Assembly (NCBI RefSeq): GCF_947499705.1 | Contig: NZ_CANMPJ010000001.1 | Location: 903,501-967,500, forward strand | Direction: 5' to 3' | Origin: an uncultured Erythrobacter sp. | Lineage (GTDB): Bacteria; Pseudomonadota; Alphaproteobacteria; Sphingomonadales; Sphingomonadaceae | Length of the DNA: 64,000 nt | Shown here: one piece after another, positions 17,538 through 26,015 of the stretch | How positions within the stretch are numbered: position 1 is the first letter of the stretch | How the letters are laid out: each line of letters starts with the position of its first letter | Notes under the pieces: model-generated | Database searches by the model: none | The model's input: the letters and a program-made list of their open reading frames with translations, nothing else | Told to the model about the DNA's origin: nothing | Position numbers and translations under genes: made by a program

Positions 17538-18781
17538 AGCACGCCGTCCAGCAGGATTGCTGGTGTCGCCGTGTTTACGGCTTGAGAGACCAGTCCGACG
17601 GCTTCGCGGAAGTTGGTCCAGCGGCTGTCGTAGCATGCGATGGCGTCACCCGGCATGAGATAGGGATTGAGCGAATCCCGGTTAGCATTGCGGACCAAGC
17701 GTTCGATATCGCGCTCGATCACGATGCTTTTGCCGTTGATCGGATTGCGCGAAATGAGGACAGCGCGCCGATCGGACTGCATGTAGCTGCCGCCAACACA
17801 GTTGGCCGCAACCAAGCCTTGGAGAAGGCGCGTTCCGTAAGGCAAGGAACCAGTCTTGTCGCCGATAGCCGCACCCGCATTGTTGTTCGCGCTACGGGTC
17901 AGGTTCGACATATAGACCCGAATTCCCGGGGCTGTGAGCGGGGTTGGGCGCACCAGATCGGCACTGAAGCAGGTTCTGCTGGGCACGATCACGCGATCAC
18001 CTGTGGCGATCGCGACGTCGCGACTGGACCAGCCATGGATGAAACCGGACAAGTCGAATTCTGCAAAGGTGCCAGCGCGAACCAGATAGATGCGCTGGAC
18101 ATCGGCGTCGGGTCGAACACCGCCAGCCGCGCGAATTGCTCCGGCAATCGTGCGCGTCGTATTGTCGTCGCCGCTTACCGCACCTTCACGCAGGCCAATC
18201 CGACTCTCCGGCGTGCGCTCTCCGGCGCGGACTGCGCCGGGTTGGAAGACCGCACCGCTAACAGAAACCGATGCCCCGCTTGCTTCAATGAGAGCCACAC
18301 GAACAGCATTCCGCAGCGGGCGGACGACGCCAGCGGCGACAAGCTGGGAACGGAGCTTGGTGGTAAGCTCGTCGAGTGACGCATTGTCTGTTTGAATTGG
18401 TGGGAGACCGCGCAAGGCAAGCGATCCGTCGCTGTCGATGACATAGGTCCCGGACAGGCGGTTGTCGTCGCCCAGAATGGAGATTTCCAATCGATCACCA
18501 GCGCCAAGCGGGGCAGTGCGGTCGAGAAAACTTGCAGGAGAGACGCGGCGGAGAGTGTCGAGTTCGCGAGGGACCTTCCAGTCGCATGTTGGTGCACCGC
18601 GACCCACGGGGGCATTGCCGATCCAGTCGCCTTGCGGTTGGCGGCTGCCTTCATATGCCACTTGGCTAGGTGCATAGACTGATGTCGCGCTGTTCGAGGG
18701 AGCAGGTCCAGCAACACAGCCTGTGGCTAATGTCGCAGAAAGCAATGCGGCCAGCTTGGCAGCTTTGTTGTACGTGGGCAT
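17534..18781 (-). CDS. Wza-type polysaccharide export lipoprotein
   Basis: A 415-residue lipoprotein starting MPTYNKAAKLAALLSATLATGC; LATGC is the lipobox. The Poly_export domain has APLGAGDRLEISILGDDNRLSG (about 95-120), followed by SLBB-like repeats with VSVSGAVFQPGAVRAGE and a second VRPDADVQRIYLVRAG block. It would form the outer-membrane exit channel. The longer ORF upstream is rejected because it contains the promoter; GGAGA precedes the ATG at 18781. It heads the export-chain length-polymerase operon. Confidence 0.9.
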   Translation of the reverse strand: MPTYNKAAKLAALLSATLATGCVAGPAPSNSATSVYAPSQVAYEGSRQPQGDWIGNAPVGRGAPTCDWKVPRELDTLRRVSPASFLDRTAPLGAGDRLEISILGDDNRLSGTYVIDSDGSLALRGLPPIQTDNASLDELTTKLRSQLVAAGVVRPLRNAVRVALIEASGASVSVSGAVFQPGAVRAGERTPESRIGLREGAVSGDDNTTRTIAGAIRAAGGVRPDADVQRIYLVRAGTFAEFDLSGFIHGWSSRDVAIATGDRVIVPSRTCFSADLVRPTPLTAPGIRVYMSNLTRSANNNAGAAIGDKTGSLPYGTRLLQGLVAANCVGGSYMQSDRRAVLISRNPINGKSIVIERDIERLVRNANRDSLNPYLMPGDAIACYDSRWTNFREAVGLVSQAVNTATPAILLDGVL

Positions 18782-18815
18782 CGGAGTCTCCGGTTGGTCA
18801 GGTTTGTCCCACTTG

Positions 18816-18833
18816 TTCCAAGGAATGTGCCAA
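18816..18833 (-). promoter_or_regulatory. sigma-54-like promoter for the exporter operon
   Basis: On the minus strand: TTTGGCACATTCCTTGGA. The -24 element TGGCAC is perfect and is 10 bases from a GG in the -12 position (TTGGA; consensus TTGCA). It lies about 35 bases before the lipoprotein ATG. Confidence 0.65.
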
Positions 18834-18861
18834 ACTGCCGAAACCGCGCAATTCTGGGGTT

Positions 18862-18939
18862 TGTGCAAAATGCGAGAGCCCGATTTCGCAAAAAGCATGA
18901 GTCAAATTTGCGATTTGCGAACAAATTTGCATTATGCGG
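18862..18939. promoter_or_regulatory. upstream activator-site cluster, exopolysaccharide divergon 2
   Basis: Between the two divergent sigma-54 promoters lie TGTGCAAAATGCGAGAG (18862-18878), TTTCGCAAAAAGCATG (18884-18899), AATTTGCGATTTGCGAA (about 18905-18921) and AAATTTGCATTATGCGG (about 18923-18939). The 13-base core TGCAAAATGCGAG at about 18865 is identical to the copy at 10280. This is the densest cluster of the motif in the window. Confidence 0.7.
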
Positions 18940-18978
18940 CATTCAGCAGTCCATTTGAGCAACTGAAGAGCAGGAATT

Positions 18979-18995
18979 TCGGCACGTAGTTTGCA
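18979..18995 (+). promoter_or_regulatory. sigma-54 promoter for the H-NOX/activator operon
   Basis: TCGGCACGTAGTTTGCA: GG at 18981-18982 and GC at 18993-18994 are separated by 10 bases, with a TTGCA -12 element. It ends 38 bases before the H-NOX ATG, so the activator operon appears autoregulated. Another copy of the flanking motif (GCATAGTGCGAGAG) follows directly. Confidence 0.8.
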
Positions 18996-19032
18996 TAGTG
19001 CGAGAGAGGGCAATTACCGGAGACGTGCGAAA

Positions 19033-19563
19033 ATGAAGGGTATTATCTACGCGGAGCTGCTTGGCTTCCTGGATTCAAAGGGTGGACCGAGCTTTACGGA
19101 AGAGGTGCTGGCTGGCGCGGAACTGCCGCATGGCGGAGTCTTTTCGCGCGTGTCGCTGTATCCTTGGGAGCAAGCCGTGCAGGTTGTGACATCTGCGTCC
19201 CGCATCAGTGGGGCTGACGCAAACGCACTTTGCGAAGAGTTTGGCCGGTTTCTCTTCGATCGCTTCACGGTCTTGTACACCGAGATCGTCAACCGTTACC
19301 CAACTGCGGAAACGATGCTCGATCATGTTGAGGATCACATTCACGAAGAGGTGAAGGTTCTTTATCCCGACGCAGAGCCGCCAAGGGTTACGTCACGCAA
19401 AGACGGCGATGACTTCATCGTTGAATATCAATCACATCGCCCGTTCGCCTTCATCGCTTATGGTCTTGTGCAAGGATGCATGAGCCATTTTGGTGACACG
19501 CGAACGATGGAGTGGGTCAACCCTGACCCAACCGGCAAGACTGCCCATTTCAGGATACATTGA
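19033..19563 (+). CDS. H-NOX (haem NO/O2-binding) sensor protein
   Basis: A 176-residue protein starting MKGIIYAEL, the common H-NOX opening. The haem signature is complete: a proximal His at H104 in the IHEEVKVLYPDAEPP helix, a conserved Pro at 117, and the Y-x-S-x-R propionate clamp Y132-Q-S-H-R136. Facultative aerobes often use stand-alone H-NOX proteins to sense NO and control a partner kinase. The ATG at 19033 follows GGAG at 19019-19022; a TTG at 18991 lies in the promoter and is rejected. It shares a TGATG overlap with the sigma-54 activator. The nearest kinases are those at 5580-8733. Confidence 0.9.
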   Translation: MKGIIYAELLGFLDSKGGPSFTEEVLAGAELPHGGVFSRVSLYPWEQAVQVVTSASRISGADANALCEEFGRFLFDRFTVLYTEIVNRYPTAETMLDHVEDHIHEEVKVLYPDAEPPRVTSRKDGDDFIVEYQSHRPFAFIAYGLVQGCMSHFGDTRTMEWVNPDPTGKTAHFRIH

Positions 19564-20978
19564 TGACCAGCGCACGGGTTCTCATAATCGAAGACAGTGC
19601 TTCATTGGCACTGGGCTACGCAGCTCAGCTTGAGGATGCGGGACATGAAGTGAGCCTATGCGAAACGCTGGCAGAAGCGCGTCGCAGTCTGTTGGCAGAC
19701 GCATACGACGTCGTATTGCTCGATCTTCAATTGCCGGATGGAGACGGCCTGACAATCTTTGACGCTCTTGGAGAGGCCGCTGGCAATCCGGGTGTCATCG
19801 TCGTGACGGCAGACGGATCGCTGAACCGAGCGATCTCGGCGATGCGATTGGGTGCGTATGATTTCCTTGTGAAACCGGTGTCGGGCACTCGCCTGATTAC
19901 AACGGTTGCTGCTGCTGCTTTGCAAGGTGGAGGAACTACGGAGACCGTTGCCCGGGAAGAGCCGGCCAAGGAGAACACTGACACGTTCCATGGCTTCATC
20001 GGTAAATCGCCGCAAATGAAGGCGGTTTACCGCACCATTGAGAGTGTTGCAGATTCCAAGGCGACTGTCTTCGTCACAGGTGAGAGCGGAACCGGCAAGG
20101 AAGTGACGGCCGAAGCGATCCACTCTGAAAGCAAGCGCCGAACCGGACCATTCGTTGCGATCAACTGCGGGGCGATCCCGGAAAACCTGCTTGAATCGGA
20201 ACTGTTCGGACACGTGAAAGGCGCGTTCACGGGCGCAGTTGAAAACCGCATTGGCGCGGCGAAGGCCGCCGATGGCGGGACGCTGTTCCTCGATGAAATC
20301 TGCGAAATGGATTTGAAGCTGCAAGTGAAGCTGCTGCGTTTCCTGCAGACTGGCATGATCCAGCGCGTAGGATCCTCGGCCGCAGAGCCCGTGAACGTTC
20401 GTATCGTTTGTGCGACAAACCGGGACCCCGAGCGTGAAGTGGCCGAAGGTCGTTTTCGCGAGGATCTCTATTACCGCCTCAACGTCATACCCATTTGGCT
20501 GCCTGCGCTCCGTGAGCGCGGAGAAGATATTGCGCTGATTGCAGGGAGCCTTTTGACGCGGATCGCAAATGAAGAAGGGCGCAAAATCGCTGGCTTCTCC
20601 AAGGCAAGCGAGACCTATTTGACCCAGCATTCCTGGCCGGGCAACGTGCGTGAATTGCAGAACGCGTTGCGCCGCGCAGTCATCACTGGAACGGGAAAGC
20701 AGGTCGACCTGATAGGGGCGCCTAGAGGAGCTCCGCGCGTTGCGATGGTGCAGGCTCCATCGGTTGCCCCGGTGCCGATCGAGAGCGGAATTACACCTGA
20801 GATCGCAACGAGTGTTCCCGCGAGTTTCGACTTCGCTGAAATGACTCTCGATCAAGTAGAGCGGTTGGCAATTGAACAAGCTATCTCGCGCACCAGCGGC
20901 AATATTGTGCAAGCGGCCAAATCGCTCGGCGTGAGCCCATCGACTATCTATCGCAAGCTTGAGCGTTGGTCAGACTAA
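19563..20978 (+). CDS. NtrC-family sigma-54-dependent response regulator
   Basis: A 471-residue activator with three domains. The receiver has D54 in LLDLQLPDGDG and a lysine in FLVKPVSG. The AAA+ domain (about 145-370) has Walker A GESGTGKE near 174, the GAFTGA sigma-54 contact loop near 220, Walker B LFLDEI, and an arginine-finger region FREDLYYRLNV. The C-terminal Fis-type helix-turn-helix is AAKSLGVSPSTIYRKL. The start is the ATG overlapping the H-NOX stop. As the only sigma-54 activator here, surrounded by sigma-54 promoters with a shared upstream motif, it probably controls exopolysaccharide and the DUF11 operon. It resembles PrsR-type regulators of PEP-CTERM exopolysaccharide loci, but no exosortase gene is present. 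Confidence 0.92.
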   Translation: MTSARVLIIEDSASLALGYAAQLEDAGHEVSLCETLAEARRSLLADAYDVVLLDLQLPDGDGLTIFDALGEAAGNPGVIVVTADGSLNRAISAMRLGAYDFLVKPVSGTRLITTVAAAALQGGGTTETVAREEPAKENTDTFHGFIGKSPQMKAVYRTIESVADSKATVFVTGESGTGKEVTAEAIHSESKRRTGPFVAINCGAIPENLLESELFGHVKGAFTGAVENRIGAAKAADGGTLFLDEICEMDLKLQVKLLRFLQTGMIQRVGSSAAEPVNVRIVCATNRDPEREVAEGRFREDLYYRLNVIPIWLPALRERGEDIALIAGSLLTRIANEEGRKIAGFSKASETYLTQHSWPGNVRELQNALRRAVITGTGKQVDLIGAPRGAPRVAMVQAPSVAPVPIESGITPEIATSVPASFDFAEMTLDQVERLAIEQAISRTSGNIVQAAKSLGVSPSTIYRKLERWSD

Positions 20979-21129
20979 GCGACGGGTCTACGCTACCCTA
21001 TCCATTGAAATCATGACCTGCAGGTATGGCCGTCGGGCCCTGCAAGCATCGATGTAGGCGTCTTGCTTGCCAAGGTCTGCAAGGTCGCTTTTCGATCGCG
21101 CCTTCACTCATTCGCCACAGCGCGGCTCA

Positions 21130-22647
21130 TCAGTGATGAATGAAGGCGTCTACAAACTCACCGTGTGTCGGCATGGCGCTAGTCATGCGCCCATGCTGCG
21201 ATTTGATCGAGCTGAGCAGATCGCGAAGTTCTATCTCAGACATCTCATCGGCAAGCGGATGCCACGAATTCGGCACGATCCCTTGTCCCAGAAACACCTG
21301 CGACCAGCCGACTTGAGTGAAAAGCTCCTCGTCCTGGCGAGTAAAGTGCCCAGCCGCGCGAAACTGATCGATCTTCTCCGTGAGAGAGGCTGGTAGATCC
21401 ATCGTGCGGCAAGCGTCCCAGAACTCCTCGCCGACACGGCCATTCGCCCAATAGTGCAGGATCAGAAAGTCCCTGATCCTTGCCCATTGCTGTGAAATCT
21501 CATGATTGAACGCATCGACAATGGCGGGATCGACATCGCGGCGCGGTAGCATCGCCATCAATCTTGCGACCGAATACTGGATCAGATGGATACTTGTGGA
21601 CTCAAGTGGTTCGAGGAAACCTGCGGACAGACCGACGGCGAGGCAATTTCCGACCCAGTGCTTTCGGCGCGTGCCGGTAGTGAAGCGGATCTGCCGCGGC
21701 TCGGCATCCGGTGGACCGTCGATATTGGCCAGTAGTTGATCGCGCGCTTCTTCGTCGCTCATAAAAGCACGGCAATAGACGACGCCGTTGCCAACGCGGC
21801 TTTGCAAAGGGATGTGCCATTGCCAGCCCGCTTTGTGAGCGGTGGATGTTGTGAATGGAGAAAGCGGGCGATCCGATTGGCATGGCACCGCCTGCGCGCT
21901 GTCGCATGGAAGCCAGTGGCTCCAGTCCTGCATATCGGAGCCATCGAGCTGAGAGATGAGCAGGGCGCGAAAACCGCTGCAATCGACGAAGAAATCGCCT
22001 TCGATCGACTGCCCATCCTCTAGAGTGATGCTTCCAATCGATTGCCGCTCTCGATCCACCGCAACGTCTACAATCTTGCCTTCGATCCGCTGCACGCCCC
22101 GTTGCTCAGAGAGGCGCCGAAGGAAGGCCGCGTAGAGCGACGCGTCGAAGTGATAGGCCCAGGGCATGTTCGTGCCCTGTGCAGGCATTCCTCCGCCCGG
22201 CATCGCCATCTTACCCGCACGCGCTGCGACATCATTCAGAGCGTAATCACCGAAGGGTCCTGCCAAGCCGGCCGCTTGTGCCCGTAGCCACAGATGGTGG
22301 AACGGAATGACTCCGGTGCCTCGCCCGACCTGACCAAAAGCATGGATATAATCGCTTCCGTCTCCATTCCAGCCGACGAAACGAATGCCGAGTTTGAAAG
22401 AGCCGTTGGTCTCACGCACGAAATTGCGCTCATCGATACCCAGAGCGCGGTTGAAAGTGCGGATTTGCGGGATCGTGGCCTCGCCGACACCAACAGTTCC
22501 AATCGCATCGGATTCGATCAAGACGATCGGGATTCTCGTGACTTGCGACAGGGCCGCCGCAGCCATCCACCCGGCTGACCCACCGCCGACGATCACAATC
22601 CGGCGCAGGCGATTGCTGGAATCATCGCGGTTAAGCGCCTCAATCAC
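21130..22647 (-). CDS. flavin-dependent (tryptophan-type) halogenase
   Basis: A 505-residue FAD enzyme. The dinucleotide fold is at the N-terminus (IVIVGGGSAGWMAA, 17-30). The catalytic lysine of the family matches K85 in NGSFKLGIRFVGW. WQWHIP, the W-x-W-x-I-P motif that keeps these enzymes from acting as monooxygenases, is present, as is GFLEPLEST near the active site. It should use FADH2, O2 and halide, but many sphingomonad and Caulobacter members next to TonB receptors have no known substrate. The receptor gene lies just upstream on the same strand, with a terminator between. Confidence 0.9.
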   Translation of the reverse strand: MIEALNRDDSSNRLRRIVIVGGGSAGWMAAAALSQVTRIPIVLIESDAIGTVGVGEATIPQIRTFNRALGIDERNFVRETNGSFKLGIRFVGWNGDGSDYIHAFGQVGRGTGVIPFHHLWLRAQAAGLAGPFGDYALNDVAARAGKMAMPGGGMPAQGTNMPWAYHFDASLYAAFLRRLSEQRGVQRIEGKIVDVAVDRERQSIGSITLEDGQSIEGDFFVDCSGFRALLISQLDGSDMQDWSHWLPCDSAQAVPCQSDRPLSPFTTSTAHKAGWQWHIPLQSRVGNGVVYCRAFMSDEEARDQLLANIDGPPDAEPRQIRFTTGTRRKHWVGNCLAVGLSAGFLEPLESTSIHLIQYSVARLMAMLPRRDVDPAIVDAFNHEISQQWARIRDFLILHYWANGRVGEEFWDACRTMDLPASLTEKIDQFRAAGHFTRQDEELFTQVGWSQVFLGQGIVPNSWHPLADEMSEIELRDLLSSIKSQHGRMTSAMPTHGEFVDAFIHH

Positions 22648-22698
22648 TGGTGCTTCCTTCCAATCCGGCGGCTTTTGTTCCGCATCTCAGTGATGAAC

Positions 22699-22728
22699 GA
22701 AAAAAGGGCGCCCCGAAAGACGCCCTTT
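22699..22728 (-). terminator. intrinsic terminator after the TonB receptor gene
   Basis: Read on the minus strand, AAAGGGCG pairs with CGCCCTTT around a 10-base loop, followed by a run of T. It lies 20 bases past the receptor stop and about 50 bases before the halogenase start, so halogenase transcription depends on read-through or its own promoter. Confidence 0.85.
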
Positions 22729-22747
22729 CCCCTCCCGGTTGTTTGGA

Positions 22748-25700
22748 TCAAAATCCAAGCTGGTCCGTGTTGAAGCGGAAGCCAGCAAAGAAGTACCGAC
22801 CCAGCCAGCCCACAGGCGCGCTGTCGAGACCACGCGATGGAAGCTCATTGGTGAGGTTGTTCACACCGATGAAGAACCGGGCGCGTTCGTCGTCCGTCCT
22901 GAATTCGGCGCGCAGATCGTGAACGAACCGTGCGTCAAGCTCGAGGAACTCAGGGTCCGCGATATCCGGGTCGCCGGCGATCTCGTCGATTTCGAACCGC
23001 AATTGTTCGCCAACATACTGTAAACCATAGTTGATCGAGAAGTTGTCGATCGTCCACGTGATATCGGCATTGCCCACCCATTCTGGCGAGCCAATCTCAC
23101 CGCGATCATCATCGACGATGCCTCCATTCGCTGGCAGGAACTCGAGCTTGTCGAGATAGCCCAGCGTACCGCGAAGATCGAACCGGCCAAGGCTGCCATC
23201 GCCGGGTTCAAAGCTGTAATTCACGGTGATGTCGGCACCGGCAGTTTCGAGGAACGCGACGTTTTGCGGTCCAAGCACAAAGCTCGATACAAACGCCGTT
23301 CCGGCGTCACGGGTGATCGCGTCGCAGAAAACGTTGTTCAGATCGGGCGAGTCGACACAGAATTCGGCAGTCTCGGTAAGTGTCGGTGTACGAACTGCAT
23401 CGGTCAGCCGGATATCATACCAGTCGAACGTGATGATGAGCCCCGGTACAAATCGCGGTTGCAGGATCACACCGGCCGTCCAGGTTTCCGCAGCTTCTTC
23501 CGAGAGGTTCTGGTTGCCCGACACGATACCTTCGATGCTCGCGCTGGAGGCGATATCGCTGTCGAAATCGAAGGTCGCGAAGTCGGCTCCCAACCCGTTC
23601 ACCAAAGCTTCGCAATTGGCCGTGCGGAACGACGTGCCGGCGTTGATGTTTGCCGGGCTGCAAGGATCGGTCAGGAACGAGAACGTTCCTGTACGGGGCG
23701 CAAACAGTTCGGTGATGTTCGGTGCACGAACCGATTCCGAGTAACCGCCACGGAAGCGAATATCCGGAATGGGCGCCCACTGGCCGTTGACCGACCAGGC
23801 CTCGGTGCTGCCGATCGTCGAATAGTCGGAATAGCGCGCGGCCACCGTCAATTCGAGCAGGTCGGCGAACGGCATGTCCGCAAGTATCGGGACGTTGATC
23901 TCCCCGAACACTTCCCAAACATCAAAACCGCCGGTCTCTGCGCCAAGCAGCGCCAAGTCGGCCAATACCCCGGAATTGGGATCGAAGGTCGAAACTTGGG
24001 TTGAGATCGCGTCGGGTTGGAAATCGCTGCTCTCGTCGCGATATTCAGCGCCGAATGCGTAGTTGATCGCCCCTCCCGGAAGCTCAAAAAAGTTCCCGAA
24101 ATTGCCGGAAACGAAGGCGTTCACTACATGCTGTTCCAGCCTGAACACGTTGGACGTATCCGCCAGAACGAAGGCAAGCGCTTCCGGAGTGGCGACACCT
24201 TCACCAAAGATATTGAGCGGCACGCACTGGCCGGGGGTAAAAGTCTGAGGTGCCTGACCGTAGTTTCCGTTTCCGGCATCAGCGATCGCGCCGCCATCAA
24301 GGTTGACGCGGCAATCGATCACCCCGTTTGGCGTGCCTGTCAGGAACTCCCCGGCATCGACCGCATCCAGCGCAGCGAAGTAGCGATCCTCGATACGCTG
24401 GTTGGTCGATGTGAATTCCGTATCGTTGCGGCCGTAGACATAACTGACCTCGAAACGCGTATTGTCGTTTATGTCGCCTTCGAATCCGGCCACCGTGCGA
24501 TACAGGTCACGCTCGAAGATCTCGTCGCGTGTCCCGAAATCGAAATTGTCGCGGTTGAACAGGATGCCGCCACGCTGATCCAGTCCTGCGTCACGGATCA
24601 CCTGCGGGATGAATGGGCTGTCTTCGGAAACAAAAGTGAAGAAGTCGAAGGAAGGCTGGGCGACCGTGAAGTTGTCGGTCTTCACATACTTGCCTTCAGC
24701 GAAAAAACGAATGTCCGGCGTCAACTGATAGTTGAAGAACGCGTTGAACGAATGGTGCTCTGTCCCGGCCTGCAGATCGCCCTGATAGCTGTTTATCGGG
24801 GTGTTGCTTCCGCCCTGAGCCAAAAAGCCCGATTGCGGGAGGAACAGTCCTGGATCGTAAGGCTGGCCACCGCCGCGGAATGACGGTGAGAAACCGGAGG
24901 TGACGATTGCACCATCCGGTGAGCTGTCTGACCAACCGATCCGGTCGAGAAAAACGTTGTCCGGAATGTTGGGATCGTCCGGAATGTCATTCGGATTGCG
25001 CACCAGCGTATCTGCAGTGAATTGCCCATTCGGACGCGCCAGTGCGTCGACGCGGGCGTCTTTCCGAAATTCATAGGATAGCGCGATGTTTGCGCGGTCA
25101 TCGGCGAAATTCTTACCGACGGTGGCCGAGATAAAGCTGCTTGAGGCATCGCCGAAGTCGGAAATGCCCTGCTGAGCGCGGAAGTCGACGCCTTCGAAAT
25201 CGCGGCGCATGATGAAGTTGACAACGCCGGAGACGCCATCGGCACCGTAGACCGAGGACACACCACCGGTCAGAACGTCGATCCGCTCGATCAGCCCGAC
25301 GGGTATGGTGTTGATGTCGACGCCGGCCTCACCGGACACGCCAGCAATGTGACGACGCCCATCGACCAGCACCAGTGTCCGTTCTGGGCCGAGGTTGCGC
25401 AAATCGAGCAGGTTGACGCCAGCTGCGCCCGTGCGCGCCTGCGAACCGGCCGCATCGAAATTGTCTTCTGAATTGAACAGGGCCGGTGTCTGAGTAAGCA
25501 GCTCGGTGACATTGGTCAGTCCGGACTGCTCAATATTCTCTGCGGTGACGGCGACAATCGGGGTAGCCGCTGCGGCTTCCGGACGCTGGATCCGAGTACC
25601 CGTTACAAGAATGACGTTACCTTGTTCGGCTTCGCCATCTTGGGTCGTTACGTCAGTTTCTTCGGTATCTTGTGCGGCTGCGCTGGTAGGCAAGGCCAAA

Positions 25701-25771
25701 GCCAATGCAGCGATACCGGCACTCGCAAAAAGAGCGCCTTTGTTGCGATAAAGGCGGGTAGCAGGGGTCAT
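22748..25771 (-). CDS. TonB-dependent outer-membrane receptor
   Basis: About 1007 residues. A signal peptide ends near ALALPTSAAAQ, followed by an acidic stretch and a TonB-box-like VILVTGTRI. The plug domain has NVTELLTQTPALF, DLRNLGPERTLVLVDGRR and a YGADGVSGVVNFI segment. The rest is a 22-strand-type barrel ending in a terminal Phe (DQLGF). It would bring a ligand across the outer membrane with TonB energy. The ATG at 25771 with GGAG upstream is preferred; a GTG two codons earlier is possible. Pairing with the halogenase hints at an aromatic or peptide-like substrate, but the ligand is unknown. Confidence 0.92.
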   Translation of the reverse strand: MTPATRLYRNKGALFASAGIAALALALPTSAAAQDTEETDVTTQDGEAEQGNVILVTGTRIQRPEAAAATPIVAVTAENIEQSGLTNVTELLTQTPALFNSEDNFDAAGSQARTGAAGVNLLDLRNLGPERTLVLVDGRRHIAGVSGEAGVDINTIPVGLIERIDVLTGGVSSVYGADGVSGVVNFIMRRDFEGVDFRAQQGISDFGDASSSFISATVGKNFADDRANIALSYEFRKDARVDALARPNGQFTADTLVRNPNDIPDDPNIPDNVFLDRIGWSDSSPDGAIVTSGFSPSFRGGGQPYDPGLFLPQSGFLAQGGSNTPINSYQGDLQAGTEHHSFNAFFNYQLTPDIRFFAEGKYVKTDNFTVAQPSFDFFTFVSEDSPFIPQVIRDAGLDQRGGILFNRDNFDFGTRDEIFERDLYRTVAGFEGDINDNTRFEVSYVYGRNDTEFTSTNQRIEDRYFAALDAVDAGEFLTGTPNGVIDCRVNLDGGAIADAGNGNYGQAPQTFTPGQCVPLNIFGEGVATPEALAFVLADTSNVFRLEQHVVNAFVSGNFGNFFELPGGAINYAFGAEYRDESSDFQPDAISTQVSTFDPNSGVLADLALLGAETGGFDVWEVFGEINVPILADMPFADLLELTVAARYSDYSTIGSTEAWSVNGQWAPIPDIRFRGGYSESVRAPNITELFAPRTGTFSFLTDPCSPANINAGTSFRTANCEALVNGLGADFATFDFDSDIASSASIEGIVSGNQNLSEEAAETWTAGVILQPRFVPGLIITFDWYDIRLTDAVRTPTLTETAEFCVDSPDLNNVFCDAITRDAGTAFVSSFVLGPQNVAFLETAGADITVNYSFEPGDGSLGRFDLRGTLGYLDKLEFLPANGGIVDDDRGEIGSPEWVGNADITWTIDNFSINYGLQYVGEQLRFEIDEIAGDPDIADPEFLELDARFVHDLRAEFRTDDERARFFIGVNNLTNELPSRGLDSAPVGWLGRYFFAGFRFNTDQLGF

Positions 25772-26015
25772 AGACACACTCCAAATGGATGCGCCTCCGC
25801 CGCATAAGCGGAAGGTCGCGTAGATGTATCAGTCCCTAAGTTGATCTATGCCTTCGGCGAGCCCGCTGGGCAACCAGTGTATTGGCGCTGTTGTAATATT
25901 TCGCGCCCATGTGTTGCTGTGGTGCAACATTATTACGAAGGTGGGGCGTGTCACAATCCAGTTATTTTTTTGTCATAAAATGGCCCGGTTCGCACCGTGG
26001 AAGGCTTCGCTGGCT

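Noticed and set aside
17582..18379. 265-codon open frame on the plus strand
   Set aside because: It is antisense to the Wza-type exporter and has no family features.
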